64,000 nucleotides of DNA from Gnetum montanum (lineage: Eukaryota; Streptophyta; Gnetopsida; Gnetales; Gnetaceae): NCBI GenBank assembly GCA_015680685.1, contig MNCI01027053.1, positions 1-64,000 of the forward strand, in the 5' to 3' direction. A program made the translations under genes and the position numbers. Position 1 is the first letter of the stretch; each line of letters opens with the position of its first letter. Shown one piece after another: positions 1-12,145 of the stretch. Under the pieces are notes generated by a model, which saw only the letters and a program-made list of their open reading frames with translations, was not told where the DNA came from and made no database searches.

Positions 1-862
1 GTGAATCATTAAGTAATAGTAGTTTTTATGGCTAGTTATCTACTTGACACCAACCTAAACATATAGTTTTAACCTGTCCTCAGCTAGTTGTACTTCATAC
101 TTCTACATGTACAATTCATTATTTTGATTAATAGTTTCTTTTACTTCATTGTATTTTTATGGTTCATAGACCAGTGCATGCTAAGCGTTTTTTACTGATT
201 TCAAAATTTTTGTCTTATACATAAGTAAGACCAAAATTTTTCTAAATCCCTTTAATAAATATCAATACTCATTCAGTCTTTTGTTAAGAGATGGTACATC
301 TATGAAATAAAGTTACTATGTTTCTTGGATATAGGTTAGAGTAATATAGCATTTCCCTTAAAATAGTGTATTTGGAAAGAGTTCCCACTCTTTGCAAGGA
401 AACTATGCCCTAAAAACATAGACAATGATATATTATTGAAGATTAATGATGAATCTAAAAAGGATATAAATCTATGCCCTTAAAATAATTGATGAAGAAG
501 ATACATTTCAAAATAGATAATACCAGATTAGATATATATTTATGATATATATCTATATTTTGGCTGCAAGTTTCTTTTTTCTTTACAAAAAATCAAATCT
601 TCTTGCAATAAGACAACTCTCACTCTCCTTCTTTCTTGTATTATGATCAATTTATATTATCTACCATAACCAAGAAGCTTCCTTTGACATTATGAAAAAA
701 AAAATTATTTACTATAAGTAGAAATTCTCTTTTGGCTTTAAGACCAAAACTATTTACCAAGACTAAGAAAAGCTAGTTGGCCTGTTAGCCAAAAAAGATG
801 ATTCAAATAGTGAAACCTAAGTTATGCAACAACAAATTCCTAAAAGTAAATAATTTACTAAC
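1..862. other. AT-rich non-coding stretch
   Basis: No coding similarity was seen on either strand. This stretch lies downstream of the transporter pseudogene, where its remaining exons would be expected. Minus-strand translations here show none of the later transmembrane segments, so those exons are lost, too decayed, or outside the window. Confidence 0.5.
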
Positions 863-1914
863 CTATGTCTCTAAGTGATACCAATGGAATCATAACCAAA
901 AGTGTGGTTAGAGCAAGAGCAATAGATCTACTAGTCCACCAGCACACCCCAAACCATTCTTCCAAAAGTCCTCTATGATGAACTCCATCAAATGCTGTTC
1001 TAGAAATGATATCAGCTAAAACTCCAAACATAGAGGCATTAAAAACATCAAATAGTTAATAAACAACAATAGGATGATCAGAACACTTGGATTTAAAATT
1101 AGAAAATAGTACATTTTAATAGTTTTAAATTATCATTACTTACCGCAGCTCAACTATTTAATCCTTAAAAAATCAACTACAACTTATAAAAAAAAAATGC
1201 ATGCTATATATATGGGGTTAAAAATAATCAAACCTATCCAACACAATGATCTTTCCAAGGAATGAAACTCAAATGATATTTGAATTTGAATTTTTATTAA
1301 GTTCATATCACCTATTGGATCTTTTCAACTTGAGAAATGCACCTAGTATGACTATTGAAAATTTTCATGACCCAAGGTATAAAATTTATTACTTCAGTTT
1401 ATACCATGCATCCCAAGAAATCTAGTGAGAAACCCAATAAACATTAATCCCTATCCTTAACTTTTTTTTCCATAAGAAATCCAATGGAATTCTATTCTTG
1501 AATACCTAAAGTTCTTAGCCCTTAATGGATCATCTAGCCTATAAATCCAAAGTTTCTAATCATATTGAATGATGATCATGTAGATGACCAGGATTCCCAC
1601 TATTTTGAGAATGATAAAAATTTGCAAGCATACCTTGCTAGGGGGCACCAAGGGCATCTCCCATGACACCACTATAAGATTGCATCTTGGCTTTATCGCT
1701 GAATTGAAGAAGAAACTTAATGAAGAAAAACATCAAAATTGCAACAACAATGAGAAATAGAAGCCCATAAGGCAAACCTAGAATTTTCATGGTTGCAGGT
1801 AGGCCCACAATTCTTACACCCACCATTTTTCTTAATAGACTCAAAACACCCACCAAAATAGAAGATTTTCTGTCACCATAAACAACCAATTTTGGATTGC
1901 TATGGCTAGTTCCA
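863..1914 (-). pseudogene. AVT6-like vacuolar amino-acid transporter, two exons
   Basis: The minus strand encodes two blocks that match the plant AVT6/SLC38-type amino-acid/auxin permease family (H+-coupled, vacuolar or plasma membrane). Block 1 (1,634-1,914) has the first transmembrane helix pattern, LPATMKILGLPYG, a hydrophobic helix, FLLQFSDKAK and YSGVMGDALG. These match the family's LPATMKVLG, LLRFS and YGGxMGDAFG signatures. Block 2 (863 to about 1,031) has GVHHRGLLEEWFG and a WW(T/N)xR motif followed by a helix, matching the family's GVHHxGxLExWFGxxWWNxR loop. Both blocks end at plausible AG/GT donors (exon ends near 1,634 and 863). Damage: an in-frame TAG at 1,638-1,640, part of the helix between the blocks missing, and no later exons. 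This is a decayed gene or gene fragment; the family assignment is by motif recall only. Confidence 0.62.
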
Positions 1915-1999
1915 AAATTATACTAGGTTGAGATCAACATGGGTTAGATATAGCTTGTACTTTGAGATTTCCTCAATTTGATTAATCAAAAAATACACT

Positions 2000-4905
2000 T
2001 GACAAAGTTTAACATTTGGATACATTGGTTTGATGATCAACTATGTGTTGACCATACATACATGTCTTCTTGATAACTACATTTTAAATACCAATGTCAA
2101 GGTTATGTGGCTTCTTCAGAATCTTGATAATTCTTTCTTCCTCATGACTTAAAGTTCTAAAAATCATGGCTTCTAATCTTCATTTGAACCTTTATATCAA
2201 CTTGAACGTGGCTGTTTTATAGACAATCATGGAACCATCCATATTATGGTTTCTATAGTAGGCTAATCGATATGGCTCATAGGAAAAACCATTACATGAA
2301 CCTTTTTGCTTGCAGATACCTTTGTATACTAACTTTTTAAAATTAGCTTGGAATTGATATAGGAATTCCCATTTCAAGACTTCTTATAGATAAAAGAAAT
2401 TAGCATTCATATTTTCAAATTTTGCTAAGATATGTGGATATTAGTACTTGTCATAATCTAAAGTCGAATGTGGATAGTGGATGTTGTCTTTCATTAGCTA
2501 GGCACCTTGTATGTGCATTGTATGTTACAACCCTCATGCTTTGATTTTTTGTTGGCTTATTCCTTATAGATATCATATGTCTTATTCAAACAAGGTTATG
2601 ATTCTCCATGACATTCAATGTTTGTTACATGAATGATCTAGTTGCAAGTTGAATTAGTGTACATCTTTCTTGCATTTCTACTATGCCAAGTGATTCTCCA
2701 ACTTCTTAATTCATTAGGTTAGTAGTGGTTTTTGTTTGTTTCCTATACTCATAATGATCTTTCTACTACCCTTATGACATTAACTCTGGCAGTGTTATTG
2801 ATGATCAACTAGGAGTTAATGACCTAAGTCTAACTATGTGCATAATTTAGTCACCTAATGTAAAGTCTAAGATGGCTAAAAAAGGTTAAATTTGTTAGTC
2901 CCAACAATTAGATTATTAGGCATGGTTAGTTAGTCTAGGTTACAACCTCACTAAGGCATGATTTAAGATATCACCTAATTATTAGCTACTTAGAGGACCA
3001 ATCTCATATCACCATTGGATTTAGAAGCTTGAGTAACAACTATTCATATATTAATAATGGATTTTGAATGCTCAAATAGTGCTAAATTAGTCTTTTGAGA
3101 CTCTTAAAGCATGGTGTAGGGACAATGATTAAAAACTAATTTTTGAAGTTCCATTAGGTAGATTTGACTTTCCCATTGCACTTGGGAGGTTGAAATCTAC
3201 TAGAAGCACCTCTTTGTTCACTAAAAGGCTTTCAAAATCAAAAGTTATGGATTTTCAGCTAGTGTTTAGGCATGAATTTTCGAACTTCCCAAGAGTTTCT
3301 TAAGAGGTCACCCATCTCTAGGATAAGCATGCTTGATTACAAAATTTTTATCTTAACTTCTACTAAACTAATAGTTTAATCAAGTTTGACTTGAACTAGT
3401 ACTTTAAATTTGATTTTTCTATTTAAAATTTCAATTGAAAAATTTCCATTGGGTGACATAATTTTGACTATCAATTTTGAAACTTATTTTTTCATTTGTT
3501 GACAGATCTTTTCTATCATTGGCTAGTAGGAATTGATGGTCCTTGTGGTAGGGTCATTATGAAAGAGATGTCACAGAGGTGGACTACAAAGGGCATGCGA
3601 CTGCAACAACAAAATCATAGATGGTAACAAGGATGGATCTGTTGGGACTAAGGTATGTGCTAATTAAAATTTTTTTTTATTAAGTCTCTTGTGTTCAGTG
3701 TAAGCTTCTTGGAATATCAATGTAGTCCTTAGGTGCTAGTGCCACCCCTCAAACTATGCTCCCAAAATTTTTTGTAAGTGTTTAATTTTTTAAAAAAATA
3801 TTTTGAGGTATTTATAAATTATATTAGTTGATTAAGCAACCTAGGAACTTGACTACGTGGCTAATAGGATAGGAGTTAAGAGTTGAACTTTAGTAAGTGG
3901 GAGGTCTCCAATTTAAGCCCAAGCCCCAAATCTCAACTTTCAATTTAAAATTAAACTTTAGAAAATTTTTGAATTTTAAATTTTTATTAAGAAAATGAGA
4001 ATATCTCTTAAATTTATATTGTTGAAATCATCTTGACATTCACTACACATTGAATAGGGTTTTGTGGAAAAAACTACTAAGTTGAACTTCTGTAATTTTG
4101 AAAGACTAAAATGACTTATTTTTGCAAAATTAACCTTAAAATATAGATGTATGGATGACATGAAGACTTTTAAGTGACTTAAGCTTGATTGTAATTGATA
4201 AACTAATTCTGGAATTACAATTTAACATATATATACCTTAATAATTTTGATGTCATTCTAGTGTAGACCTATCCTCCAGCATTATGCCTATAGCAAAAAA
4301 AGTACAAATGAAAATATTACTAGGATATAGTAACACAACCTTAACTATTAGACTTAGGCTTCTCTTATGAATCTATGTTACGTAGGGATGAGAAAATCTT
4401 ATGGCTAGGTTGAATCCCTTAAACTCACGGATGTATATGTCCTATATAAGATTAGGTAATAGTCACTTATAGGGTTCAAGTATTTAAGAAAATATAGGTT
4501 CATATTGAGACAATGTCCATATAAAGCAAGATCTTATTATAAAGAAAAGTCTCAAAAGGCTTAGGCTATGGTTAGTACCTTCATAAAAGAGACATATTAA
4601 TAACCTTAGTTAGTCAATTGAAATTCTAACAATACTACAAGATGGATAAGAGCTACATGAACTAATGTTACTCTTGTCTTAACAAAGCTTCTCATAGTTA
4701 ATATACCTTATCATGCATAGTTAGATCTCCTTGAATTCTAGTCCTGGATATCCACAAAAGTTTCTGGGAATATATCTTCTTAATTGCATAGTCCATCTTG
4801 AACATGGTGCATCATTGGCAATGGATCATGGTTCTTCCTAAATTGTGGCTAATCATCCATCATTGGATTGTTAATCAAAATTTGATTCTAATTAGCCCTT
4901 TGATA
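2000..4905. repeat. Long dispersed repeat, copy 1 (paralogous to 52,600-54,930)
   Basis: Collinear similarity to 52,600-54,930 can be followed from end to end. Shared landmarks include the stretch around 2,100 (GTGGCTTCTT), GGTTAAATTTGTTAGTCCCA near 2,890, the TTATGGYTRGRTT block near 4,400, and CATCATTGGATT near 4,850. Copy 1 is longer by several hundred bases because of internal length differences. Its minus strand carries a CCR4-type nuclease fragment at the left end; the rest shows no recognisable coding. The similarity stops near 4,905. In copy 2 a short LTR follows at the equivalent point. Confidence 0.7.
2192..2570 (-). pseudogene. CCR4-type EEP nuclease fragment, copy 1
   Basis: Read on the minus strand from about 2,570 down, the pieces are MRVVTYNAHT, then YPHILAKFENMNANFFYL-stop-EV, WEFLYQFQ, KLVYKGICKQKG and DGSMIVYKTATFKLI. 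These follow the order of the endonuclease/exonuclease/phosphatase (EEP) domain of CCR4/Angel/PDE12 deadenylase-like proteins: VxSYNVLA, then YRxxxILxEL...D(V/I)LCLQEV with the metal-binding Glu, then LExxGYxGxYKxK, then DGCATFYKxxxFxLI. The Glu of the LCLQEV motif is kept, but the preceding Gln codon is now a stop. Copy 2 (52,830-53,282) keeps the first half better and this copy keeps the second half better, which supports one ancestral coding sequence. It may be a captured exon or a retro-copy; no intron is needed to join the pieces here. Confidence 0.58.
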
Positions 4906-5923
4906 TATTGATTTTTACATAGCTGCGATATTGAAGCTGTGATATCGCATCCCCAATATTAGGGCACAAGCTATGATGTTAGATATCCAATATCGCAGAT
5001 ACAAGAAGACCTATAAATATGACATTTAGGTGCATGGTCCAAACAATAGTTTCATTACAACCTTAGCAAAATTATACTAGTTTGTTTTCTTGATTTTAGT
5101 ACTTAGCACTTAGTAGTGTATGCCTACACTGTAATGTTAGGCAATTGCATGGAGTCTCTATTTGAGTGAAATGTACTTGGACACATTTCATGACTAGAAA
5201 TAAGGATTAAGATTACTTTGCATCATTGTAGCATTACTTATATTTCTTTATTATTTACTTAGACTAATGTTTATTGTTTCCCTAGTTACTAATTTACTTT
5301 CCTATGCACTTTACTATCACTATTGTTAAGATGAATGGATATGATTGATTCTGAGCATTAAGTGTGATCGTTTGATAATCTAGTGGCATTATCACTTGGT
5401 TTGCCCAGTAGTGGAATACTTGGTAATTCCAATAATGATTACATAAATCCAAGATGTGTGTGGAGAATTAGAAATAGGTGTCCATCACTTAGGATAGATT
5501 AGATTTGTTACTGTTTACTTAGATTTAAGAATCACTTTCTATTTAACTTATGTTCACTAAGAGTAAAATGGCCTATACAACATCAATTATCATACACCTC
5601 ACCATGAGTTAAACCATATACATCAACGTTTACTAACTCACATGGGAAGACAATGATTGCAGACTTAAACCAATTACTAGCATAATCACATTGCCTTGTC
5701 TATGGAATTCGACTAGGCTATGTGTGAACACTTGTATCTCATATGGTAGGGTGTTGGATTACTCCATTACTCATCATTGATGTTGTTGTCATGGATAAGT
5801 CAATGTATGCTTAATAATTAATTTTTCCAAAGTTTGTTGTATTACAAACCCAAAGTGAAAATCTTAATTTTTAATAACCCCAAACAAGTTATGCACACTT
5901 AACCAATGTCTTAAGTCACAAAC
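4906..5923. promoter_or_regulatory. LTR-like promoter region with GATATC motifs and TATA box
   Basis: Between 4,925 and 5,008 there is a cluster of GATATC/CGATATT/CCAATATT half-palindromes. It is followed at 5,020 by CTATAAATATG, a good plant TATA box. A similar arrangement occurs at 13,605-13,700, where CCAATATTAG is shared, and similar motifs sit at 51,168-51,235. The stretch lies just upstream of the gag start of the Athila-like element. It is most simply a decayed LTR, probably that element's 5' LTR, but no clear terminal TG...CA or primer-binding site was found. From about 5,100 to 5,900 nothing coding is seen. Confidence 0.4.
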
Positions 5924-8300
5924 ATGGTCTCAAACAAAAATACATCACCACCTACCAAGGAGATAAGAAGAAGAAATGACAAAATCATTGATGAAGAAGA
6001 ATGAAGGATGCCAATGCAAACAAGAATTACTTATGCTCACACTAATCCTTATCATCTAGACTTCACTTTCATCTTTCATTAGAACAATTCAAATGAGGTG
6101 GAGGGACATGCAAGGCAATGTAGTCCTACCTCTAGAACATGCAACACTTAACATGCTTCAAATTTCCTTAAGGGAAATGCATTTGTACAAGATCCAAGAA
6201 GGGTATCATGTGACTCAGCACATGAAAAGACCCTATAAAGCCACAGAGGAGTAGATGAGGAGAGATGATGCCATGGAGATTAAACATGTACATAGCAAAG
6301 GGAAGTAGGTCAACACTTTTATTGTCTTGGAAGAACTTGATGTTGATGCATTTATTTGAGAGCAACCCCACCAAAATCATGAAGAGCCTTTAAAAATACC
6401 TATCATTAGACTTGAGGAACTTGTCAAAGCCCAACTTCATTCCACTCTAGCATAGACACCTAAGGGGAAGGCTACTGACTCAAGGTATAAGTAGGGCTGA
6501 AGGCCAAGGGTTCCTATGAAATCCTACAAAGAAGCATACAAGAGTCATGAAAGGAGAACAAGCTAGCATCATTCTCTTTCTACCTCATCTACCTCATCAT
6601 GATTGTTGGTGGACTTTGACAGAAGATGATACAAGTACTAGGACTATGATACAGAAGAAAGGAGGACTCATGACCATCATGAACAATATTCAAGATACTC
6701 TAATACAGAAGATGAAGAATATGAATGAAGGAGATGAAGGAATTGAAGAGAGGATCAAGAAGGGTATGAGCATAAAAGGGGTCACTACTAAAATAGAGCA
6801 TATGAACCCAACCACGATGATGAACCCTCTCATGGCAACCCAAAGAATGATAAACATTTAGGAAGCCATCCACATACCAACTAGGCATGTGAGGGATAGC
6901 TGAATGAAATGGCTAGATATGAACAACATGCCAAGATTTGAAGGTGGCTATAACACTAATCTACAGCATCACCTTCAAATATTTCCATGATGCTTGAACC
7001 CTAAAAAACATGAAAAGTGATTGAAGAAAATTAAAGCTATTTCCTAGAATACTTGTGAGGGAGGTGGAAAGATGGTACAGGTCACTAAAAGTTGAATCAA
7101 TCAAACATTGGAGTACAATGCTTGAACTTTTCAACAATAAATATTAGACTTATTCAAAAGTGTCTAATTTAAGAAAAAAAATATAGGGATGAAAGCAAGG
7201 GACTAATGAGACCCTTGATGTGGTAATGGGTAGATACTATTCACTATTGCATAGATGCCTAGACCATGGATTTTCACTAAGGGAATAGCTCAGGCACATT
7301 ATAGATGGGCTACGAAGCAAAACTAGATAGACTCTTGGGATTTACATTGAAGGTAGATTATCAAAAATGATTGTCCATTGTATTCAAAGACTAATTGAAT
7401 AGGTAGCAAAGGAGGAAGGTGAGCTAAGAAAAAAAGAATTAGTTGAAGAATACAATAGAAATCCATTAATCCAAAAGAGAGATGCATGAGTTTGTGATAC
7501 ATAAGAGGAGAAAACCTTGGATCAGGCCATTGAGAAAATGACTCTACCTATCCAAAAATCTATAACCAAAGTAGAGAAATTATAGGATTCTGTTGATGAG
7601 AAATTTACAACTACATTAAAGATTATGGAGGAAAGAACTGAGAAAGCCTTTGGAAAAGGCAAAGATAAGAGGAAAAAGAAAGAATTTGGATAAAAAGTTA
7701 AAGTTTCTTTAGTAGCTAACTTCTTAGAATCTAGCTCCATAGAGGAGAAAGATTCCACTGAGTGTCAGTATGAACAATTCAAGGGATGTTTCCTAGTAAT
7801 GGCACATTTACAAGAAATAGGGGCATATGCACTCAATCCCAAATTTTTTAAAAAATAGATGCCAAAATGGTTACCTTATCCTCAAGGTAACTATCGATAG
7901 AACCTCCAACTAATGTATTATCCTAGTGGAGATTTGTCATAGCCATAGGAGCACTATTATTAGTAGTGGCAACAACTCCAATTGCGGGCTATGCCACCAC
8001 CTCACCAAAAATATCCATATAGGTAGCTAGATTCATATGGATATTTTGTTCAACATCTAGTATCACCTAGTAATGCAACTATTAACACCCTACAATACTA
8101 TCTAGTAGAATACCATAGATCAATGCCATCAATGACAAAACCAAACTCATATGTGCATCCACTAATAGTTGGTTATTCTAATCAACAACTAAATCCTCTA
8201 CTATTAGTACCACATCCTATTATGTAGGGGGAATTGCCATCACAACCATAGTAAAATAGTGCTATAATGGTAGTTAATATGTATGAAGAGATGGGTACCT
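5924..8300 (+). pseudogene. Athila-like gag remnant
   Basis: A plausible gag start at 5,924 opens an Arg/Lys-rich N-terminus (RRRNDK, then EEE) and quickly meets stops. The conserved capsid core is at about 7,030-7,340: VREVERWYRSL, IKHWSTMLELF, then NETLDVVMGRYYSLLHRC and LRHIIDGLRSKTR. This agrees with the Retrotrans_gag pattern AxxWYxxL...FxxRFF...ESLxEAWERFxxLLRRCPxHGF. A Lys/Glu-rich stretch (7,390-7,780) and a Tyr/Pro/Gln-rich linker (7,880-8,250) follow. No zinc knuckle was found, which is usual for Athila-type gag. Confidence 0.62.
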
Positions 8301-8529
8301 ACAAGTTTGAACTCAACAAATGTCTGTTCTTCATAACAAGTCTAGAAAAGACTCAATGGATGGGGAATACATATACTTCCATCCCATCTACATTAATTCC
8401 TTCTCAACATAGCAAGCTTTCAACTTCATCACAATAAAATGTCATAGCTTTTATGCTTACTTAGACAATAACTCATTGGATTAAGGCATGAACTCTCCCA
8501 TAGAAGAGAACTGATTTGCGAAGTTCCTT

Positions 8530-8968
8530 GGTTTATCTCCAAGTAGCAGGACAAAAACCATGCAAAGCTCTATTGGATTTTGGGTCTAGAGTAAACCTAA
8601 TATCTCAAGATATGTATCAAGCTTAGAACCTATTACCACTAAATAAAAGTAACATTCACTTACAGATTATGGACTAGTCAATCACAGTTCCACTTGGATA
8701 AGTGAATGATGTGATTACTACCATCAGTGGCTAGTCATACATTGCTAATTTTCTAGTTATTCATGTGGGGAAAAACAAGGGAGAATTCCCAATTATCATG
8801 GGGAGACCTTGGCTAAGCATCATGAATGCTAAGCATGGAATTCCTAATTTTTCCTTGAAATTTTCCAAGGAAGATGAGGCCAAAATCATACAAAGATGGA
8901 GAGTTCCATGTATCGCATACAACTATAATGGGTGCAATTGTATGCAAAGAATTTGGGCAATCAAATGA
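8530..8968 (+). pseudogene. Athila-like aspartic protease remnant
   Basis: The segment begins with PCKALLDFGSRVNLIS (active site DSG/DTG replaced by DFG at about 8,575-8,583). It continues to SYIANFLVIHVGKNKGEFPIIMGRPWLSIMNAKH (8,731-8,838), matching the family's FxVxDxxxxxPIILGRPFLxTxxAxID. In-frame TAG and TGA codons interrupt it, and the catalytic Ser/Thr next to Asp is lost, so it cannot encode an active retropepsin. Confidence 0.7.
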
Positions 8969-9489
8969 GAAGAGACCAAGGCATGCAATAAATGTGTCAA
9001 AATAAGATGTATGCAAAATTGTCTGTATGTAGGAGCCACCCACCATGAGGGCATCTAGTGGCTGATTACAAGTGAAGAAACTCAATTTGAAAAGTACATG
9101 GAACCTAAAGAAAAAATCATCAGTCTCTATGTTGCATAAATAGATAAGTTAGAACAACCAAGGAAAGGACACTCCTACCCTCAAAACAATTAGTAAGAAG
9201 AAATAGACTAGGGACACCTTGATATCCTAGACACAATGGAACCAAAATCACTAGAATTAAAAGCCCTATTGACAACATGAGAATACGCATTTCTGAATAA
9301 TAAAAAGCTAGTAATTATCAACACCAACCTAAACAAAGAATAGAAAAGGAAACTACTGGAAGTTCTTAACAAATGGCCTACAATATTTGTGTGGTCTTAT
9401 GATGAGATCACAAGAATTGATCCATGAATTTGTCAACATTGGATTTATATTGATCCTACAGTCAAACCAAAATGTCAACCTTAACAATG

Positions 9490-10740
9490 GTGATATCCTA
9501 AACTCAAGGAGGTAGTTAAGCAAGAATTGGAAAATTTGCTAAAGGCAAGATTCATCTATCCCATTGCGAATAATGAATGGATTAGTCCTTCAGTGATAGT
9601 CCCAGAGAAGGGAGGTAAATAGCACGTCTACATTGACCTCTGAATCTTAAACTTAGCAATAGTTAGGGATCACTTCCCACTATCATTTGTTAATTAGGTC
9701 TTGAACACAATTTTAGAACATGAGTATTAGAATTTTCTGGATGGGTACAATGAATATAATCAAATCCACATTGCACCTGAAGACTATGAGAAAACCATGT
9801 TCACTATTCCATAGGTAACATTTTCTTATAGAGAGATTCCTTTTGGTCTTTGCAATGCACCAACAACCTTCCAAAGGCTAGTACTAAGTATCTTCTAGAA
9901 GTAGATAGGTAATGGTGTTGAACTCTTTATGGATTATTTTTTCATGTATGGGCTAGATTTTAACAAGCACTAGACTGATTGGAGTAAGTACTTAAAAGAT
10001 GTGTTGAAACTAACCTAAAGCTCAACTGGTAGAAGAGGCATCTTATGGTCCAGGAAGGAATAGTGTTGGGACATAAAATCTTGCAGAAGGGTATTAAGGT
10101 AGATCTAGAAAAATTAGAGTCATCCAAAATATTACTCAATAGCCATAGATAGTAAAAGATGTAAGATCATTTTTAGGCCATATGGGATACTATAGGAGGT
10201 TCATAAATTTTTTTTCAAAGATAGCCAAATCACTTATGAAACTCACAAAGAAGGATGCACCGTTTGAGTGGACTAAGTCATGTGAAAAGGCATTAAAAGC
10301 CATGAAGTAGAAATTAGTAGAGACACCAATCCTCCAAGCCCCAGATTGGTCAAGACCTTTTCACATTATGATTGATGCTTCTAACTATGCACTTGGTGTA
10401 TTACTGACACAACTCGATGATTAGAAATGACCATACTACATACATTGTGCTAGCAGGAGCATCACCTGAGCACAACTAAATTACATCACAATGAAGAAGA
10501 AGCTGATGTCCATGGTATACATGCTTGAAAAATTTAGACATTATATGCTTGGTTACCAAATCTATGTCCACATCAATCATAGTGCCATTTGATTTCTTAT
10601 GAACAAACCAATGATTAGTCCTAGAGTGATAAGATGGCTTGTGATCCTTCAAGAGTTTAACATCATGATGATTAATAAAAAAGGAAAAAAAATAGTAGCT
10701 AATCATCTATGAAGGTTGAAATGGAATTGAAACAATCGAG
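9490..10740 (+). pseudogene. Athila-like reverse transcriptase and RNase H remnant
   Basis: RT finger and palm motifs are readable: LLKARFIYPIANNEWISPSV and VIVPEKGGK (9,530-9,615), HVYIDL (R/D motif, with a stop before it), FLDGYNEYNQI (9,736-9,770), FGLCNAPTTFQR (9,842-9,880), then ELFMDYFFMYG, where the catalytic YVDD/FMDD box has become MDYF (near 9,930). RNase H follows: FEWTKSCEKALKAMK (10,263-10,308), FHIMIDASNYALGVLL with the catalytic Asp (10,360-10,405), and the YKxxx-type block at 10,490-10,620. About a dozen stops, mostly TAG. One of the two catalytic RT aspartates is lost. Confidence 0.8.
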
Positions 10741-10859
10741 TGGAACCTTTATCAGACCAATTTTCCAATGAGGATTTATTTACTAGAATAGTAAAGGTTG
10801 TAGATTTAATAGGGAAGCCATAGACTATAGAGTACATGAGTTATCTAATAGTACAAGAT

Positions 10860-12060
10860 CTTCTTATTAAATGGAGTAGAAAATAATGTGAACAATTCCT
10901 TCATAGAGCCAAAAGGTACATGGAAATCAATGGCAACTTGTACAAGATCTATGCAGATGGACTTGTCTTATGCTGTTTTCTTGATCATGACTCATAGAGA
11001 GTTTTACAGGATGCCCATGAAGGTCCATGTGGTGGCCACTATGCAAGGTGTAGAATGGCACTCAAACTACTAATGGCAGACTACTTTTGATGTACTTTAT
11101 GTAGAGTTTCCCATACTTTTAACACAATCTTATGAATGTTGTCAAAGGGATGGAGGAATTACAACAAGATATGAAGGATTACAACATTGGACATAGCCAC
11201 TGGAGCCTTTTAATATATGGGGAATTGATTTTATGAGACCCATTCAACCAATTTCAAATACAAAAGAATATATTATTATGACTGTGGATTATTGCACAAA
11301 GTGGATGGAGGTAGCAACAGTAAAAGATAGTACAATAAAGATAGCTATCAAAATTTTCAAACAACATGTGGTGAACATATTTGGAGTACCTAGAATGCTT
11401 ATATTAGATAATGGGACTGGCTTCACTAGTGCTACCTTTAAGAAACTCATGCAAAAACTTAGGTTTAACCATAAGCTCACAACACCATATCATCCCCAAG
11501 CAAATCATTAAGCTAAAGTCACTAAATGCAAAATTACTAGAATACTCACTAGGACAGTTAGTAGGTTTAGATGGGATTGAAGCACTAAATTAAATGAGGC
11601 TCTATGGATCTATAGGACATCCTAGAAACTACCTATAGGATATAAACCATACGAGTTGGTCTATGGCAAGTTGCCAATCCTTCCAATCTAGGTAGAGCTT
11701 CACACTTTAGATACTACTAGTGAACTTAACCTTAATCTAAGTTTAGCCCAAAAGGAACATCTAATGAACTTAGATATTTTAGATGAAAATCGGCTAGTAG
11801 CACTCATGGGTAATGAAGTCCATAAGTATTACTCCAAACTTAGGCATAATTCATAGATAAGGACTATAACTATACAACTAGACAAGGTCCTTTATTATAA
11901 TCCTAGTCATTTACCCCAAAAAGCTAAATTCTAGACACTTTGGGAGGGACCATACATTGTGCAAGCCACTTATCCATCTAGTGCCTTACATATTCATCCA
12001 ATCCACAAAAGGTTGTCCTTGTTAATATCTAACAAGTCAAACCATATTACAAATATTCAA
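10860..12060 (+). pseudogene. Athila-like integrase remnant
   Basis: The zinc-binding N-terminus survives as HEGPCGGHYA (about 11,017-11,046). The catalytic core opens with TVDYCTKWMEV (first Asp, about 11,281) and continues with VVNIFGVPRMLILDNGTGFT (second Asp, about 11,405). TTPYHPQANH follows near 11,485-11,511, after which the third catalytic residue is obscured by a frameshift. The C-terminal block KAKF-LWEGPYIVQATYPSSAL is at about 11,920-11,995. A 92-codon stretch (11,233-11,511) is still free of stops. Confidence 0.82.
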
Positions 12061-12145
12061 AAGAGTCTATCCAACCTAACCACCGATCTTCTACTTGTTC
12101 TATCTTCCATTTTCCTAATCTTAATAGTAGTCATGGGGGAGTTAA

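Larger units (their letters stand above)
5924..12145 (+). mobile_element. Degenerate Ty3/gypsy element, Athila-like
   Basis: The full gag-protease-RT-RNase H-integrase order is recognisable on the plus strand across about 6.2 kb, with dozens of in-frame stops and some frameshifts. The RT segments FLDGYNEYNQIHIAPEDYEK and FGLCNAPTTFQR are typical of the Athila branch of non-chromovirus gypsy elements (family pattern FLDGYSGYNQI...FGLCNAPATFQR). The integrase is followed by a C-terminal LWEGPYIV block and no chromodomain was seen. A purine run (CATGGGGGAG, 12,132-12,141) after the integrase could be the polypurine tract. LTR borders are not defined. The density of stops says it is old and non-autonomous today. 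Confidence 0.8.

Noticed and set aside
2000-4905. Helitron capture as the source of the CCR4 fragment
   Set aside because: No 5'-TC start, CTRR-end hairpin or Rep/helicase coding was seen at either copy.
6547-6861. A 104-codon plus-strand frame rich in Met/Thr
   Set aside because: Composition follows the AT- and GA-rich gag N-terminal region; no family pattern, probably a chance frame in decayed gag.
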